From Apus apus (lineage: Eukaryota; Chordata; Aves; Apodiformes; Apodidae): a stretch of DNA of 64,000 nt. The stretch is from NCBI RefSeq assembly GCF_020740795.1, contig NC_067289.1, positions 24,416,608-24,480,607 of the forward strand. Reading direction: 5' to 3'. Numbering within the stretch: the first letter of the stretch is position 1; every line of letters begins with the position of its first letter. The notes under the pieces are model-generated. The model worked only from the letters and a program-made list of their open reading frames with translations, had not been told where the DNA came from and did not search any database. Both the position numbers and the translations under genes were made by a program. Below, in pieces: positions 49,258 to 62,198 of this stretch.

Positions 49258-52200
49258 GATGAGAAAGTACTTGTTAAAACTAGACTTTTAGCTCTAGAGT
49301 AATTTGCTGGCCATAAAATAATCTGAATGGGAAAATCCACCTTTCTTTCTACTCTTGTAGCAAAGTTATTCCAGGGAAGTAGCTGTCAGGTGGTTACATA
49401 TGACAGTGAGCTGGGTCAGGGGCTTGGGCCCCTGGGGAGAGCAGGGTTTCAGTTGTCCAGTGGTGGAGCAGAGTGGCCCAGGGGGGAGGAAGAAGCATCT
49501 TTCTTCCTGTTGGGTGCTGCAGCGCAGCTCCGAGAGCTGCCTGGCAGCATGGGGCACCAATCCTGCCTCTGCTGGTACAAATCAATGATGATGACGCTGA
49601 AACATTTCTGGCTCTCATCATCTCCAACCTTGCCTGATTCCCAGCTGTGTGAGCAGCTGACATCTTCAGCCAGACAATCAAAGGACGTGTTTTAACTGCT
49701 AAAGCACAACACAATTAGCCGTAGCCCCTCATACCAGCAAACCTCAAAGCTCCCCTGGAGAAATAAACATCTCTTTGCTTTTACTTTCAGTGTGAAAATG
49801 TTATCCTTTGCAAATGTTCTCATTGTCATCAATGTTGAAAAAGCTTATATTTTTCAAAATCCCCTTCAGGGGTAAACATTTGATTTTATTAAGGTCTGTT
49901 ATAATAGCTGAAACTGTCATACAGTACTGCTTTCAATCCATACGCTCTTTAATGTAATAAATCTCTTTACTTTTTCATCCTCTACCAGATAGAAAACTGC
50001 TGGAGGGCATGAAACATTTCTTCTGATAAGTGAAAGTGCGTGGCACATGATATAGTTCTCTGGTGTGCCACGGCTCACTTGCACTTCTTCAAACTTGCAT
50101 TTTAAGTGGAACATGATTTATTTGCAGGTCGTCTACACATGGACTGCACCACAGTTTCAGTGCTTTCCCTGAAATGTATGTTTACTCCAAGCACACACTT
50201 AAGCTGACGGATTGAAATATCTGATTGTGATCAGCATTAAATAAAGTGTCTATCTAAGGCTGTGTGCTTCAGGAATGGCAACTGAGTGTGGGAGTAGGAG
50301 GAAACATGCTGGTCCCCTTAGTTTTCTTAATGTTTATAGCCCTGAGCTTTCATCTACTTTGTTGCATTTGAATGAGATTTAATTTTTTTCTCATTTTTCT
50401 AGTTACTTTTTTTTTTATTACCTAGATCTTTTGAAAGATGTATAGGGCACTATGTAGGATGGTGAAGTTGCTTTTAATGTTTTGTTAATTTGAAATATAG
50501 GCAAAGTGGTTACAGTGGGTTTATTTCTGCTGAGAAGCAGTTAAGTTGGACAGTATTTGGAATGATCTTCCTCAACAAAGCTAGTATATAAATATCTGAA
50601 TATTAAATATCTATATACATATTAGATATTTACTACTGACTGTCCTAAATTTGGCCCCTTTATTGTTACAGAAGGAAAGGGAATTCATGCAGGGAGAAGG
50701 TAGGAAAATAACTACAGAGTAGACAAAACCAGGCAGCAATGCCGGGCAGGAGACAACCTCGTTTCCCCCAAGTGGTGTTAAGTGGGAGATGCCAAACTGA
50801 CCAAAGGTTTATTAGGATTACAGTACTTGTAGATGGTTGTGTTATAACTCATATTCTCCTGTAATTGAGATTAAACAAGATTTGATTGTGAAAGGTCTAT
50901 GATAATGATCTACTGATACTGGGATCATGATGCTCAGCACACCTCATCACAGCCAGTACTGTGAGGACTAAGCTCATTTGCCTGTGGGTAGGATGCTGCT
51001 GAGATCCCCACCAGAGAGAGCTGAAGGCAAGTGGTGGTGTGGTGCATGCTTGGAGATGCAATCAACTCTGAACCATGACCAGGAAAGTAATTTTTAGTAA
51101 TTGCTTGAAAAAAAAGCTTTTGCTACCTTTTCTGGCTGTGCAATTGCAAGCATCCAGTGTTCTTAATGGAGTAACAAGGCACAGGGACTCCAGTGCAGGA
51201 GGGGAGTGAGGGAGATGAGAAGTGGAGCTTAGGACTGGAAGACAGGAATGTGAGGAGAAGAGAAAAAGGGGAGTAGTGGGTCTTTTTGCATTGTAGCTTG
51301 CCTTCGTTTTAGATTGCTTTGAGAATGTGGATGTATTTAATAACAGACTGTCCTAGCATGATCACCAGGCAGCCATAGGAAAACTGTTTTCCATTTCAAT
51401 GTACCCTAGTTTATAGACTGCCTGAGATGAGAACTTGGAGGTATATGTGTATGGGTCATTTCTATGGTTAGGAGGAATACTGATTTCTTTTCCTCTGCGT
51501 GCTAGAGAGAAGCAGGGAGCATGGGTGTGCATTTTGGCAGCATTTCTCTGTGGCTCTTGAAAGAGCACTAACAGTTTTGTAGCTCTGGGTGCTCTGAAAA
51601 TGAAACTTTGCCCTCTTTGTTTCTACTGATGGTCACTGCTCTGCTGGCACGTATTGACAGTCCTTATTGCTCAGAACAAAATGTAGGACCAGCTGCCTGT
51701 GTCATAGCACCAGTTGGCATCCACATGTCCATCCATCAGCCCCCTTTCTTGCTGGTGTTTCATGCATAAATAGTAATGGGAAATGCTACATTAATTTACA
51801 AAGAGATTGGTATGGCAGAGTTTTTAATTTTGCAAAAAGTTTTATGCTTTCATATAAAATACATCACATAAATTTGACTTTCTTTTAAAAGGGACTTTCC
51901 TTACAACTACTATTTTAGTAGCAGTTTTGGAAGGCAAAGCAGAGTGATTGAATTCTCTGTGGATGAATGTTGCATAAAAGATTTGTAATCTCTGGCAATT
52001 AGAAAATTGTTGCAGAGGTTAATGGTGGTATTATTTTTAACTTTGAGGGCAGGAGCAATCTCCTGCCTCCGGGATGGAATTATTTTAATCAGTGCTTTAA
52101 ATAAGCACTTTCTGTGATGGTTTAAATAGACAAACATTTAAATCATCAACCTGAATTCTTTTTTTGCTTCAGTATTTATTTTAGCAATTATATATCCTGA

Positions 52201-52329
52201 TACACCAATTCACACAGCTTTTATTTTGTATTGTTTCTGAGAAAGAGAACGGTCTTATCTATCAGTTATGTATTTGGTGAGATTTTTTGGCCTTGTTTTT
52301 GTGTAGATGTTGTAACTGTAACTAAAAGC

Positions 52330-52371
52330 AGACAAAACAAAACAAAAAAACAAAAAACCACAAACAAAAAC
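52330..52371 (+). repeat. A-rich (AAAAC-type) low-complexity tract
   Basis: Irregular AAAAC and AAAAAC units. It is a simple repeat only. Confidence 0.85.
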
Positions 52372-53575
52372 CTAAGAAGACACCAAACAATGTATCTACA
52401 TTAGTGAGAATGTATTGAATTATTTGCATCTCAAACTAATCATATGTAACGTTTTAAGCCCCTGGAGGGTGAGTTGGCTTGAGAAACACTTCTAGGACTT
52501 TTGAGGTCTGTTTTGTGTTGGTGAGTCTTTCAACAAACAACTCCTGCAGAGACCTGGCTGTCCATGACGAGGTCAGGTACCATCTCCTCACACTCCAGTT
52601 AGAACTTGAATTAGAGCAGGACAAACAATAATTTGTACTAATTCTACCTAATCAGGCTACCCTCTTCAAAGCTAATTATAAGATAGCAAAAAATTTAAAA
52701 AACTTCACATTTTTCCTCCATACGAGAATCCACGATCCTGTAAAGTGTCCTTTGCTAAAGTGCTGATGTCCTCATGTCCATCTGCTCAAAGCCTGGGTCC
52801 GACAGGCTCTGGTAGGAAGTGGTACCTTGATATTACCAATTCAATAACTGTTTAACTTTCAGAGGCAATTATGTGCCATTCCTAATCTATTATTTTCATT
52901 AATTGTCTTATTAAGGTGATAGATTATATTTGCAGGCTTTGAGATACAAATTTGTTTTTAAATAATGTGTTTTGTTTTTTTTTTAAAAAAGCAACTTTCA
53001 TCTAACTTGTCTGCCTCCTTGAAAAGCAGAGGGCTGCTCTGGCTGGTAGTGGTGTGTGCAGCAGCTCAGGAGGGTAGCTGCACAGTGGTTCACGCTGCAG
53101 GTCTGCATGTGGTGACTAGAAAAATACTTGGAGTGCAACACAGTATCTCTTGGGATGTGTTGGGTTTTGAACTCCACACTTCAGTTTCCATTAGGTGGGC
53201 TTTGTGTGTTTTAAACTGCTCACGTAAGCTTTCAAGGCTGGCAGTTGAGATAGCTGCTCCTAATAAACTATAAACAACATATGATGCCACAGCAGAAGAG
53301 CCAAGAGAAAGTGTATCCAGCTGCACATTGGAATGAGTTGTTTCCAATGTAGTTTTTAAAAGCTTTTTTGGCATGTGGGTTGTATGTCTCTTCTTAAGGA
53401 AAAACCTGACTGTGCAGGAAGATGAAAATCACGTTGATGAATACTGTGAAAGACCATAACCTCAAACCTACTATAGCGAAGAGGGGTATTTTTACTGGAA
53501 TGTTTTGTTACTGAGTTTCCCAGCATGCACAATTGATAGGAAACCTAAATACAATTTCAGTGACAAATGCTGAGA

Positions 53576-53604
53576 TTTTTTTTATATATATATATGTATA
53601 TATT
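53576..53604. repeat. T8 run followed by TA microsatellite
   Basis: Eight T are followed by alternating TA with one TG interruption up to 53604. It is likely to be length-polymorphic. Confidence 0.9.
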
Positions 53605-56600
53605 AAAAACTTGGCATTTTGTCTGTCACGGTGCCTTTAAGTTGACCTTGCTGTGCTTCTGATCCAAAGGATTTCAGAAGTGTGCCATGAAAACGTATTC
53701 TAAGTCTGTGAACAGGTGCTTTCAGATCATCTTACAGGCTTAAATTTCTGGTTGTGTCCCTTGGCTAATCCAATATAAGTCAGTAACACAACTGAAAATA
53801 AAACTTTATAGTCCCCCTCTCCTTCTCCAGGTGCAACTGTTCCTTCTTTCTCTGCATCATCTCTGATGTCATTAGCTGTGTGCCTTCCCTTATTTAATGT
53901 GACACCATCACCTCCCTGCTGAGTTTTGCAGTCTTCACTTCTGTTTCTTAATGTGGTTCTCAAAGAAGGTCATGGCACCTGAGACCCAGCAGCATCAATT
54001 CACATCAATAGCGTGCATCTTAGTGGTTGTCTGTCATGCCAACATAATGTCACTGCTGTGTCCCTGTCACTTTGTGAAACCCTGATTTGAACCTGAGATG
54101 GGTGCTGTGCTACTACTGTTTGTCACAGTTTGAATGAAATAGGATGTTTGGTTTAGAAAATGATCTAAATTAGAAGGCATGAGTGTGAGAAGATGATCAG
54201 CTATTAGACAGGAGATGACAAGGGTGAGGAGCACTGCTAGTTTCTCATTAATTCAGCTCCAGTCCCAGTGGCTGATTTGATAGCTGAAACTCTGCAGAGG
54301 TCACAAACTCATCACGCACGTGTCCTGTGAGTGTGGCACTTCATCAGTCATTTCTGGAGCTGGAGGGGGCCTGCCTAGAAGTTTCAGGAGACCCAGTCAT
54401 ATAACCAGTTGACTGAACTAACTCCTGGAGCTTGCAGCCCCTCTCTACAGAACTGTGTAAGGGGAGTAGCTGAACATAATCTGTGTGCTCACCTGCTTCT
54501 CTGGAAGGGGGGCTTGGTGTTTCCTTTCTTTGCCATCAGGAGTCTCCGTGTAGGAAACTAATGCCAAGACCTGAGAATTTGGCATAATTTTTCCTCTCTT
54601 GAGCAACATAAAGGAGAGTCACTGCAAGCAATCTATTTCTTGCATTTTAACTGCTGCAGGTGTTGCAGCATGGGTTCTTGAGGCAATACTCTCTCACTTG
54701 CTGATGTTGAGAGTTAAATGCCCTGGAAGACAAAAATTTTCTGGAAGCTGCTGCTTTTGATCCAGGAGACCAACTTCTAAGTGGCTGGGGATGTGAACAC
54801 AGCAGCAATGTGGAGTCTGAAAGTGAGCATGGGTAAAGCTTTCTTATTTAAATAAGGAAAGAGAAGTTAAATTAGGGAAGATAGAGGGTTTTCATGCTGT
54901 TCCTAAAAATACCCCAAAAGATCTAATTAAATGTTTTTGGTTTTGATCCTCAAAGTTATGTTAATAAAACATTTAAGGCTGCCTGATAATTCTTGAATTC
55001 AAGATCTGTACAGCAAAAAAATTGCCCTTAGCAGTGAGGGGCATTTCAAGGTGAAGAGGGATGAGTTGGGAACAATGGAAGAAAATTAAATTAATTAAAA
55101 TGGGAGTGGGGTGTCTGTTTTTCCATGCCTCTGTATAGCCACGTGAGGAGATGAAATTGAAGGAACCAAAAGAAGACAATGTGTGTGTGTAGCCCAGCTG
55201 AACAGGGATCTTACTGTTGCCTAAAGCTCATCGCTGAAATAGCTCCACACCACTCAAAAGAACATGTAGGCTAATGCCTGTAATTTTTTGTGCAGCAAGA
55301 ATTAGTGAGATACTAAAAAAATTAAAAGAGAGAGATGATGAGTGCTCAGAAGGAACAATATGTAAATATTTTGTAGGGAGAAGTAACTAGTGGTAGGAAT
55401 GAGCTAGTGCTGAGGGCCTGAGCTGCCAGAGAATCTAGATTCCCCAATAAACAGTTTCAAAACACATCACCAGTGCCCTCTCTACTTCAGTCATTAAGCT
55501 GTAATACTGAAGAACTTATTGAAATGTCAGAGCTCAAGAGTCTGTTGTGAAAGTGTCTTTATGGGAAGAGCAATGAGTCAAAACACTGTAGGGAAGCTTT
55601 TTTTTACTAATCTATCACTGCAGGTGCCTGTGTCCTGGGGAGCACAGTTCCCATCGATGTACTTAAGGAGGCTGTGCAAGCACAGCCTCTTTGCATCTGG
55701 ATTCTGAAAGCTCTGGCCCCAGCGGATATCCACAGGTGCACAGATGCCTGGAGGGAACTCCAGCAGTGGTGTAGCACTGGAAACACTCCATAAATGCTCT
55801 GGAGTTTTTCCTCTAACTCCTGCTATGGTGCTCTAGGTTGATAAGTTGGAGAAGGATCTGGGCTGTTTTAGGAGTTACCAGTGTTCCCTGCACTTCAGTA
55901 AGAGATACAAGGCCAATGGTGCCACTAAATGAAGTTCATGGTCCTTGACCTGTTGTGATAATTTTCAATTTTTGAGACCATTTGAACCACTTGGAATGAG
56001 GAAACATGTTCACGACCTCTTATTTGCGTAAAGTTGAAAAAAGCAGAGCTATTTTAAATGACAGTTAAATTCCAAAGGGACCAAAGTAAGGATGGGCTTG
56101 GCTGCCTGGCACATACCTCACATACCTGTCAGGTACCTGGTGATCAGGAGCATGTACCCGAAAGGGGAGGTGTAAGCACAGGCTTTCTTAGCCCTGTCTC
56201 CCTCTTCCATTAGCAGAAAATTTAGCATTGTGGGATACTATTTACAGCATAAAAAGAGCTTGATTTCTTAAATTATCAAACAATCGGAACTGAAGATCTC
56301 ATCATTCTAAAGTGAAAATTGAGGCAAAGTTAAAAAACAAAAGGAAAACAAGCCAAGTATTTTCCCTTCTGTTAAAGAGAAAAAAAAAATCAATTCATTT
56401 ATTTCTTGATTTATTCAGGTAAAGATAAGAGTATCTGTTTCAGCCTGAAAACAACCATCAAAACAAGGATCAGGAGGGACCATGTATTGAACTGACTTGT
56501 GGAAGTTTGCTTTGTTGTGCACTTGTGTGTGTGTGTAATAGCTATGGACACCACTGCTTCTGCATCTGCACAGCTCTTTCTCAAGGACCTCCTAATGAAA

Positions 56601-59600
56601 GCCACCACCAGCCCTGACAGAAGCAGTGACAACACAAAAACATCTGTGTGTGTGGGCAGCTGCAAAGAGAAGTTTGAGTTTTGTTACATACTCATCAAAC
56701 TCTTTTTTTCTCGTTGTCTTGTTTCCAAAGCACCCAATAGAAGAGCTCTTTGTTGTTGAGGACAAAAGTGGAAAAGGAAAGATGGGTACTCTTTTAGGTG
56801 TTCCCATGTTGGACTGAGAGGTGATCCAAGGGTGCAATTGCAAAGTCTCTTTGGATTGCAGTGCACCTTAATAATCTATTTCAGGATTTGCAGGGAGCCA
56901 GCTCCTGCTTTGCTATCTGAGTTCTTAAGCAGGAAAAGGAGCATCTTGTACAGGAGCCTGGGGCTACAATGGTTTTAATACTCATTTTAAATGCTTAAGA
57001 AGAGGAGAAATATTGCAATAGTATGTGTAATTGTATCAGGTTATGGGAGTTTGGAGACCCTGTACCCCTTTCCACCACAGTGACCGGGGCTTGTGCCCAT
57101 GTGTTTGAACTAGGGTGAGTGCTGGGACTTGTGCAGCTGTTGTGGCTTGGAATAAACATGTGTAAATCAGTATGTGTGGGTCTCCATCTTACAAGAGCCA
57201 CATGCTAGCAGTATGCAAAGAAGCTATGTAAAATTAGCACTCCAGCACAGTAGTAGAGATGATCCTCAGTATAAATATATCCTCTGCTGTCTCCACCAGA
57301 CCTGCTGAATTCCTCTTCATTTTTCCCAGCAACAATGTTGAAATGTTTAAATGAAATGTTGTTAGCTCTTGATGTTTGTGCTTGAAACCAGACCATTGAT
57401 AATAAGGATGGAATTGGGATTTCTAGCTAGAGAGAGAAGATAAAAGCACTGTTTCAGATTCTACTGTATGAGAAAATTAGGTACTAAATACTCATTCTAT
57501 GGATATTACTTATATACAGCTTTTAAAGTACAGGCTTCAAGCCCTCATGCCCTGTCTTCAAAACTGAATTGCAATCTGAATTTGACAATTTTGATTTGGA
57601 TGGGTTTGGAACATGAATAGGGAAGCTTGCACTAGCCAGCAGTCTATTTGGACTTTAGCAGAGTCAGTTAATCCTCTTTTTTCCTGGCCAAGAAATTTGC
57701 ATACATACTCATTTAATGAATCAGGTGTGGGGAGGAACATCCTGCCTGTTTGGTCACAGTGTGTATGTAAATAGTAGTAGGTCAGGCTCTGAAATGTTGC
57801 TGTTCTTTTTAAGTTGAAAGCAGATAATAACCATAAACATTTCATACCCTGAAAGTGTATTTAATGGAGGTTTATTAACAGCTAAGAGAGGTCTTCCTTA
57901 AAACAAAATCTGTTCTTACATGTGTGTATGTTTACATCAGTGACACTTTGCTTTCATTGCTAATGGGTATTAAACCTGCTTGTCAGTGGGCAGCAGGAGA
58001 TGGTTAGCCTGTGCTCATAAACCTTGCTGGGTCAATGCAGATTGGATTTAACAAAGGAGAAGATGAGAGAGTTGTTTGGAGTAACTTTTTGCTCCCACTT
58101 CATAAAGGTTGCTTAAAACTTTCCAAAAAATGAAGTTCATAAATGTTTTAAATTGTCCATACAGTAAAAAGTGCAGATTTATGCCAGCTGAGTCATTCTT
58201 TGCTCCCTGGTTGTAATCCTGATGCGACTGCTGCCTTTCCCACTGCAGATTAAAGTTCTCAAGATGCCTTTAGTTGCAAGGCATTCATCTAGATGAAATG
58301 GAAACAGAACTTTGAGACCAAAAAAAGAAAAGATATAGTATGTGCAAGTATGTAAGGAGAGAGATGAGGAAGAGCCTAAAGAAGATAAGAACTGCAGTGC
58401 TGTGCAGCTTTTTAAAATTAATTTCTGCTTTTTCTTCAGTTGCCCGGGGCTAGTAGTCTGTCCTCTTATGATTCTCCCAGCTGGTGTTTTCAGCCCACGT
58501 GTGGCTGACAGAAGATGACTGGAATGACAACTATTTATTACATCAGTGGAACGCCTTGGGTGGACAGCGGCCCTGCTCTGCGGGAACTGGCTCAAAGACT
58601 GTTGAGCTAATGTGTGCTAATGTGGGAAAACAGGCCAGGAAATGTGGCTGAAGTATGAGAGAGAGCCCAGTTAATAAAGCTTTATTCCACCTTAAAAAGA
58701 AGGTGCAGATTTCTTTAAAAAAAGATAAGACTACTTGAAGGAAACATTGTGATATTTCACCAGTTGAAAAAGACCAAGAGGTCTGACTGAAAATTTGCTG
58801 TTTGAGGGCTGCAGCTGCTCAGCGAGAGCCAAGTGTTGGGAATGAAGAAGTCAAGCTAGAATGTCTAGGAGATGAAGGAGAATCTGAGAGGGTTATTGGT
58901 CATTAGGCCGCTATTAGTCAATAGGGTCTTAAAGATTTGTTATTTTTAATTGTTCCAAGTGAACAAACAGCAAACTTTTGTTAGTCCCTGTGTAAAGCTG
59001 TGTTAGCAAGTCAGAGCCTGAGCATGTGCTGCATATTTGATACCTGCCATTCAAACGGAGTGGTGATCTACAGAAACATGCTTCACTAGTTCTTTCATTG
59101 TGGAAACCACGCTATGCTTTCAAAATATTTTCACTATTTATTGTAAACATGATCCTTTAAAATTATTATTGGATTTATTAGTCCAATCTTAAATTAATCC
59201 CATCTAAATATATGGCTTCTGTTTAGAGAAAGAATGATGTTTTAAAATCTGGACATAGTCATGCTCTGTGATAATTTGATCTTCCTCAGTCCTGTCATGC
59301 TTTAGTCTGCTTTGAGACAATGACCATCCTATGGTAAATGTTGATTGCAATGGTGTCCTCCAGAGTTCAGTGCACATCATCTTTTTGATAAGTTAAGTTT
59401 GAAAAACTTACTGTCAAAGAGAAAAGGAGTTAATCTTTTTCCATATTACAAAGGCCATTATTCTCTAAGTAACTGCATTTGATTCTTATTGACTATGCCA
59501 AAAGTATTATTACTACCATTAATATTGATATTAATATTAATAATAATTTCTGAACTACTTTGCCAAAATCATGCAGCAGTGTACTTCTGTTGGGAGACTC

Positions 59601-62184
59601 CTCTGTGCTGCAGGTGAGACTGTTTCTTTAATTCATCAACTGAGCAGCTGCCTTGCAAGAAAACATCTTATTCCAAAATTGAGAGACGTAGAAATAAACT
59701 TTTTTGGGGAATGACTGTTACAGCTGTGATGCAAACTGAAGGACACTTGCTAGCAGAGCACATCTGTCTGGGAACAGAAATTGAAGTTGTTTGAATTAAT
59801 CTTACTTTTTTCATAGAAGTAAGACCAGAAGTTGAAACAGAACTCATCTGTAATTTGACAGTATTTTGTCTGGACACAAGCAGTTTGAAAAAGGAGAAAA
59901 AATAATAGTATTTTTAAACAAGTAGACTTCAAAATATTGCCCATAGCTACAACAGAGAAAAAGAAACTGATAAGTGTAATATAATTGAAATTATCTAATT
60001 TTTCCTGTGACACAAACAGCTATTTGTTTGCAAAACTAGAAATCTATTGAGTGACTGAGTGGAAAAAAGATGTTTCAAGATAGAGGTCAAACCCTGAAGT
60101 TCAAAATGTTACAAAAAGACTTTTGCACCTGGAAACTCTCCAGTCAGTGGGCAGAGCTGGCAGGGAGTTGATTGCAGGAGTGGTCACTGCTTTGAATTCC
60201 TCAGCTGGGAAGTTACTCTGGCCTCCCAGCACAACGCTGACTTCCAAGCACCCTAACTTTTTTTGTGCTAACCTTTCATGCATACTTTTAATCTGAATGT
60301 TTTTCCTCTGGCTCTGTAAGGTGTCGGTAGCAGGGTGTCTCTCAGATGCAGACTCTTGCTAGCTGCTCTTCCCTGAGTTCATGTGGTGTTCTTCCCCTTC
60401 TGCTTTTTGCTTTCTCCTATGTAAAAACTTGGCACTCAAGTGTACAGACCTCCTCTTCTGTTTGTGACTGGGAGAAAATTTGTCTTGAATGTGTGACAAC
60501 ACAAGTAACTGCTCCCTGGGACAGCCTTGCAAGGAAGAACATTTTCTTTCTGTGTGATGCATTAAGGTCCAGTTGGTACTCTTAAAAATACATAGCATTT
60601 AATACACATTTCTTCCAAGGCAGGACTTAATATATATAAATGAATATGTTCCAAGAAATGGCTCTTGCTTTGACTTATCAGAAAGGCAGTAATTTTACAC
60701 CAAATGGCACATGTAAATGCAACCTAATTCTTTCTCTGTGACAAATCCTGTGTGCCTACAATAATCCATCTGCTGTTCAGTTAGAGATACGCAGTGTCTG
60801 GAGAGAGGGAACATCCAAACTCAGGTGTTGATTGAATGTCTGACTGTTAGAAGAAATTTACTTACCAGTCAGCTTCCTTAGGTTGTATGTCTTTTGATTT
60901 ATTCTGCTAGTCAGTAAGATGAGATAGTTGTCAGGTACGTGTATTTATACGCAAACACGTGCACACACGCTTGCTCACACGTCCCAGTCTTTAAATGCTG
61001 AAATAAAATCCTCAGTGGGATATGGGACATGAAATGGTTGTGTAAGACTTAGCAAAATTTTGCAATAGTTCATTTACATTTTGTGCTAAATCTAGATGCT
61101 ATTGTGGCAAGAATGAAATGCAGGGAAATCCCAAACACAAACTGCTATTCCACTGAAGCCTGGAGGGCAGCAAAAAATTTCAAGAGGCACAGTGGGAAGT
61201 TTGGTTTGATTTAGAAGTTCTTGGCCCTGTCGACAAGTTACTAGTGAAGAGAATCAAACTGTGAAGGAAAGCTTTGTGAAAATGTTATTTTAACAGGTGC
61301 ACTTAAAATGTGTAACAGGTCCTGATTAGTCCTATGGATTGGGGAATTTTTTGAAGAAAACCCGAGGAAATGGTTTGAAAGTTACGTATTTCTAGCTGAT
61401 CAAAAAATCAGCACTAGACTGTTAGCTTTTGGGGATGCAGATGTGGTAGCAATCAGCATGAGAGAGCAGTGCCAGCTTTGTGAAGAGCTATCTGAGAGTC
61501 CTTTGCCTTTCAGGTGGCCTTGGCATTCTCTGCCTTTGAGAAACACCTGCAGCAGGAATGCTTTTACACTTCTAGAAAGAACATGTCCTAATAATTTGTG
61601 TTCAAACATTTCTCTGAAATCTTTTGAAAACTTTTGATATAGTAAATACGTGTGTTTTCGTGGATTTTTAGTGGAGAACATTGTACCTTCTTTACAAAGA
61701 AGAAGAAGAAATTACAGTATAACAGTTCAGTTACTGAATGCAGTGTAAAAAGCACTGATCTGCAGTGAGTAACTGTCTCAAGTGAGAGCAGGTTTGAGCA
61801 GGAAATCTGCCAGAGCTTCCTGCTTTGGATTTAGAGTCACAGAGTACGTTTCTTTCCAAGCTCATCAAAAATAGCTCCTACCAGTCTTCCACAGGCTGTA
61901 GCCTATGTTTTCTTAAGGCTCATCTATATGCAGAGGCTCCAGTATATTGACATTTAATTTGTTTGCACTGAGTTACTTTGGATAAGCATACATGTGTAGG
62001 GTGTCCTGTTTCACCCTGGGTCCACCCTTTTCACTGGTAGAGCTGCCATCTGCTCACCCTGCTTGTTTTCTTCTTTTCCTGTACACTCAAAGCACCTAAG
62101 TTCAGAGTTTTCTGTCTGACTGGTAGGTTAACTCTCTGTGGACTTTGCTTCCTCCACAGCTTCACTGTGCTAAAAATACAAATT

Positions 62185-62198
62185 AAAAAAAAAAAAAA
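62185..62198 (+). repeat. Poly(A) run, 14 nt
   Basis: Uninterrupted A14 followed by purine-rich sequence. Confidence 0.9.
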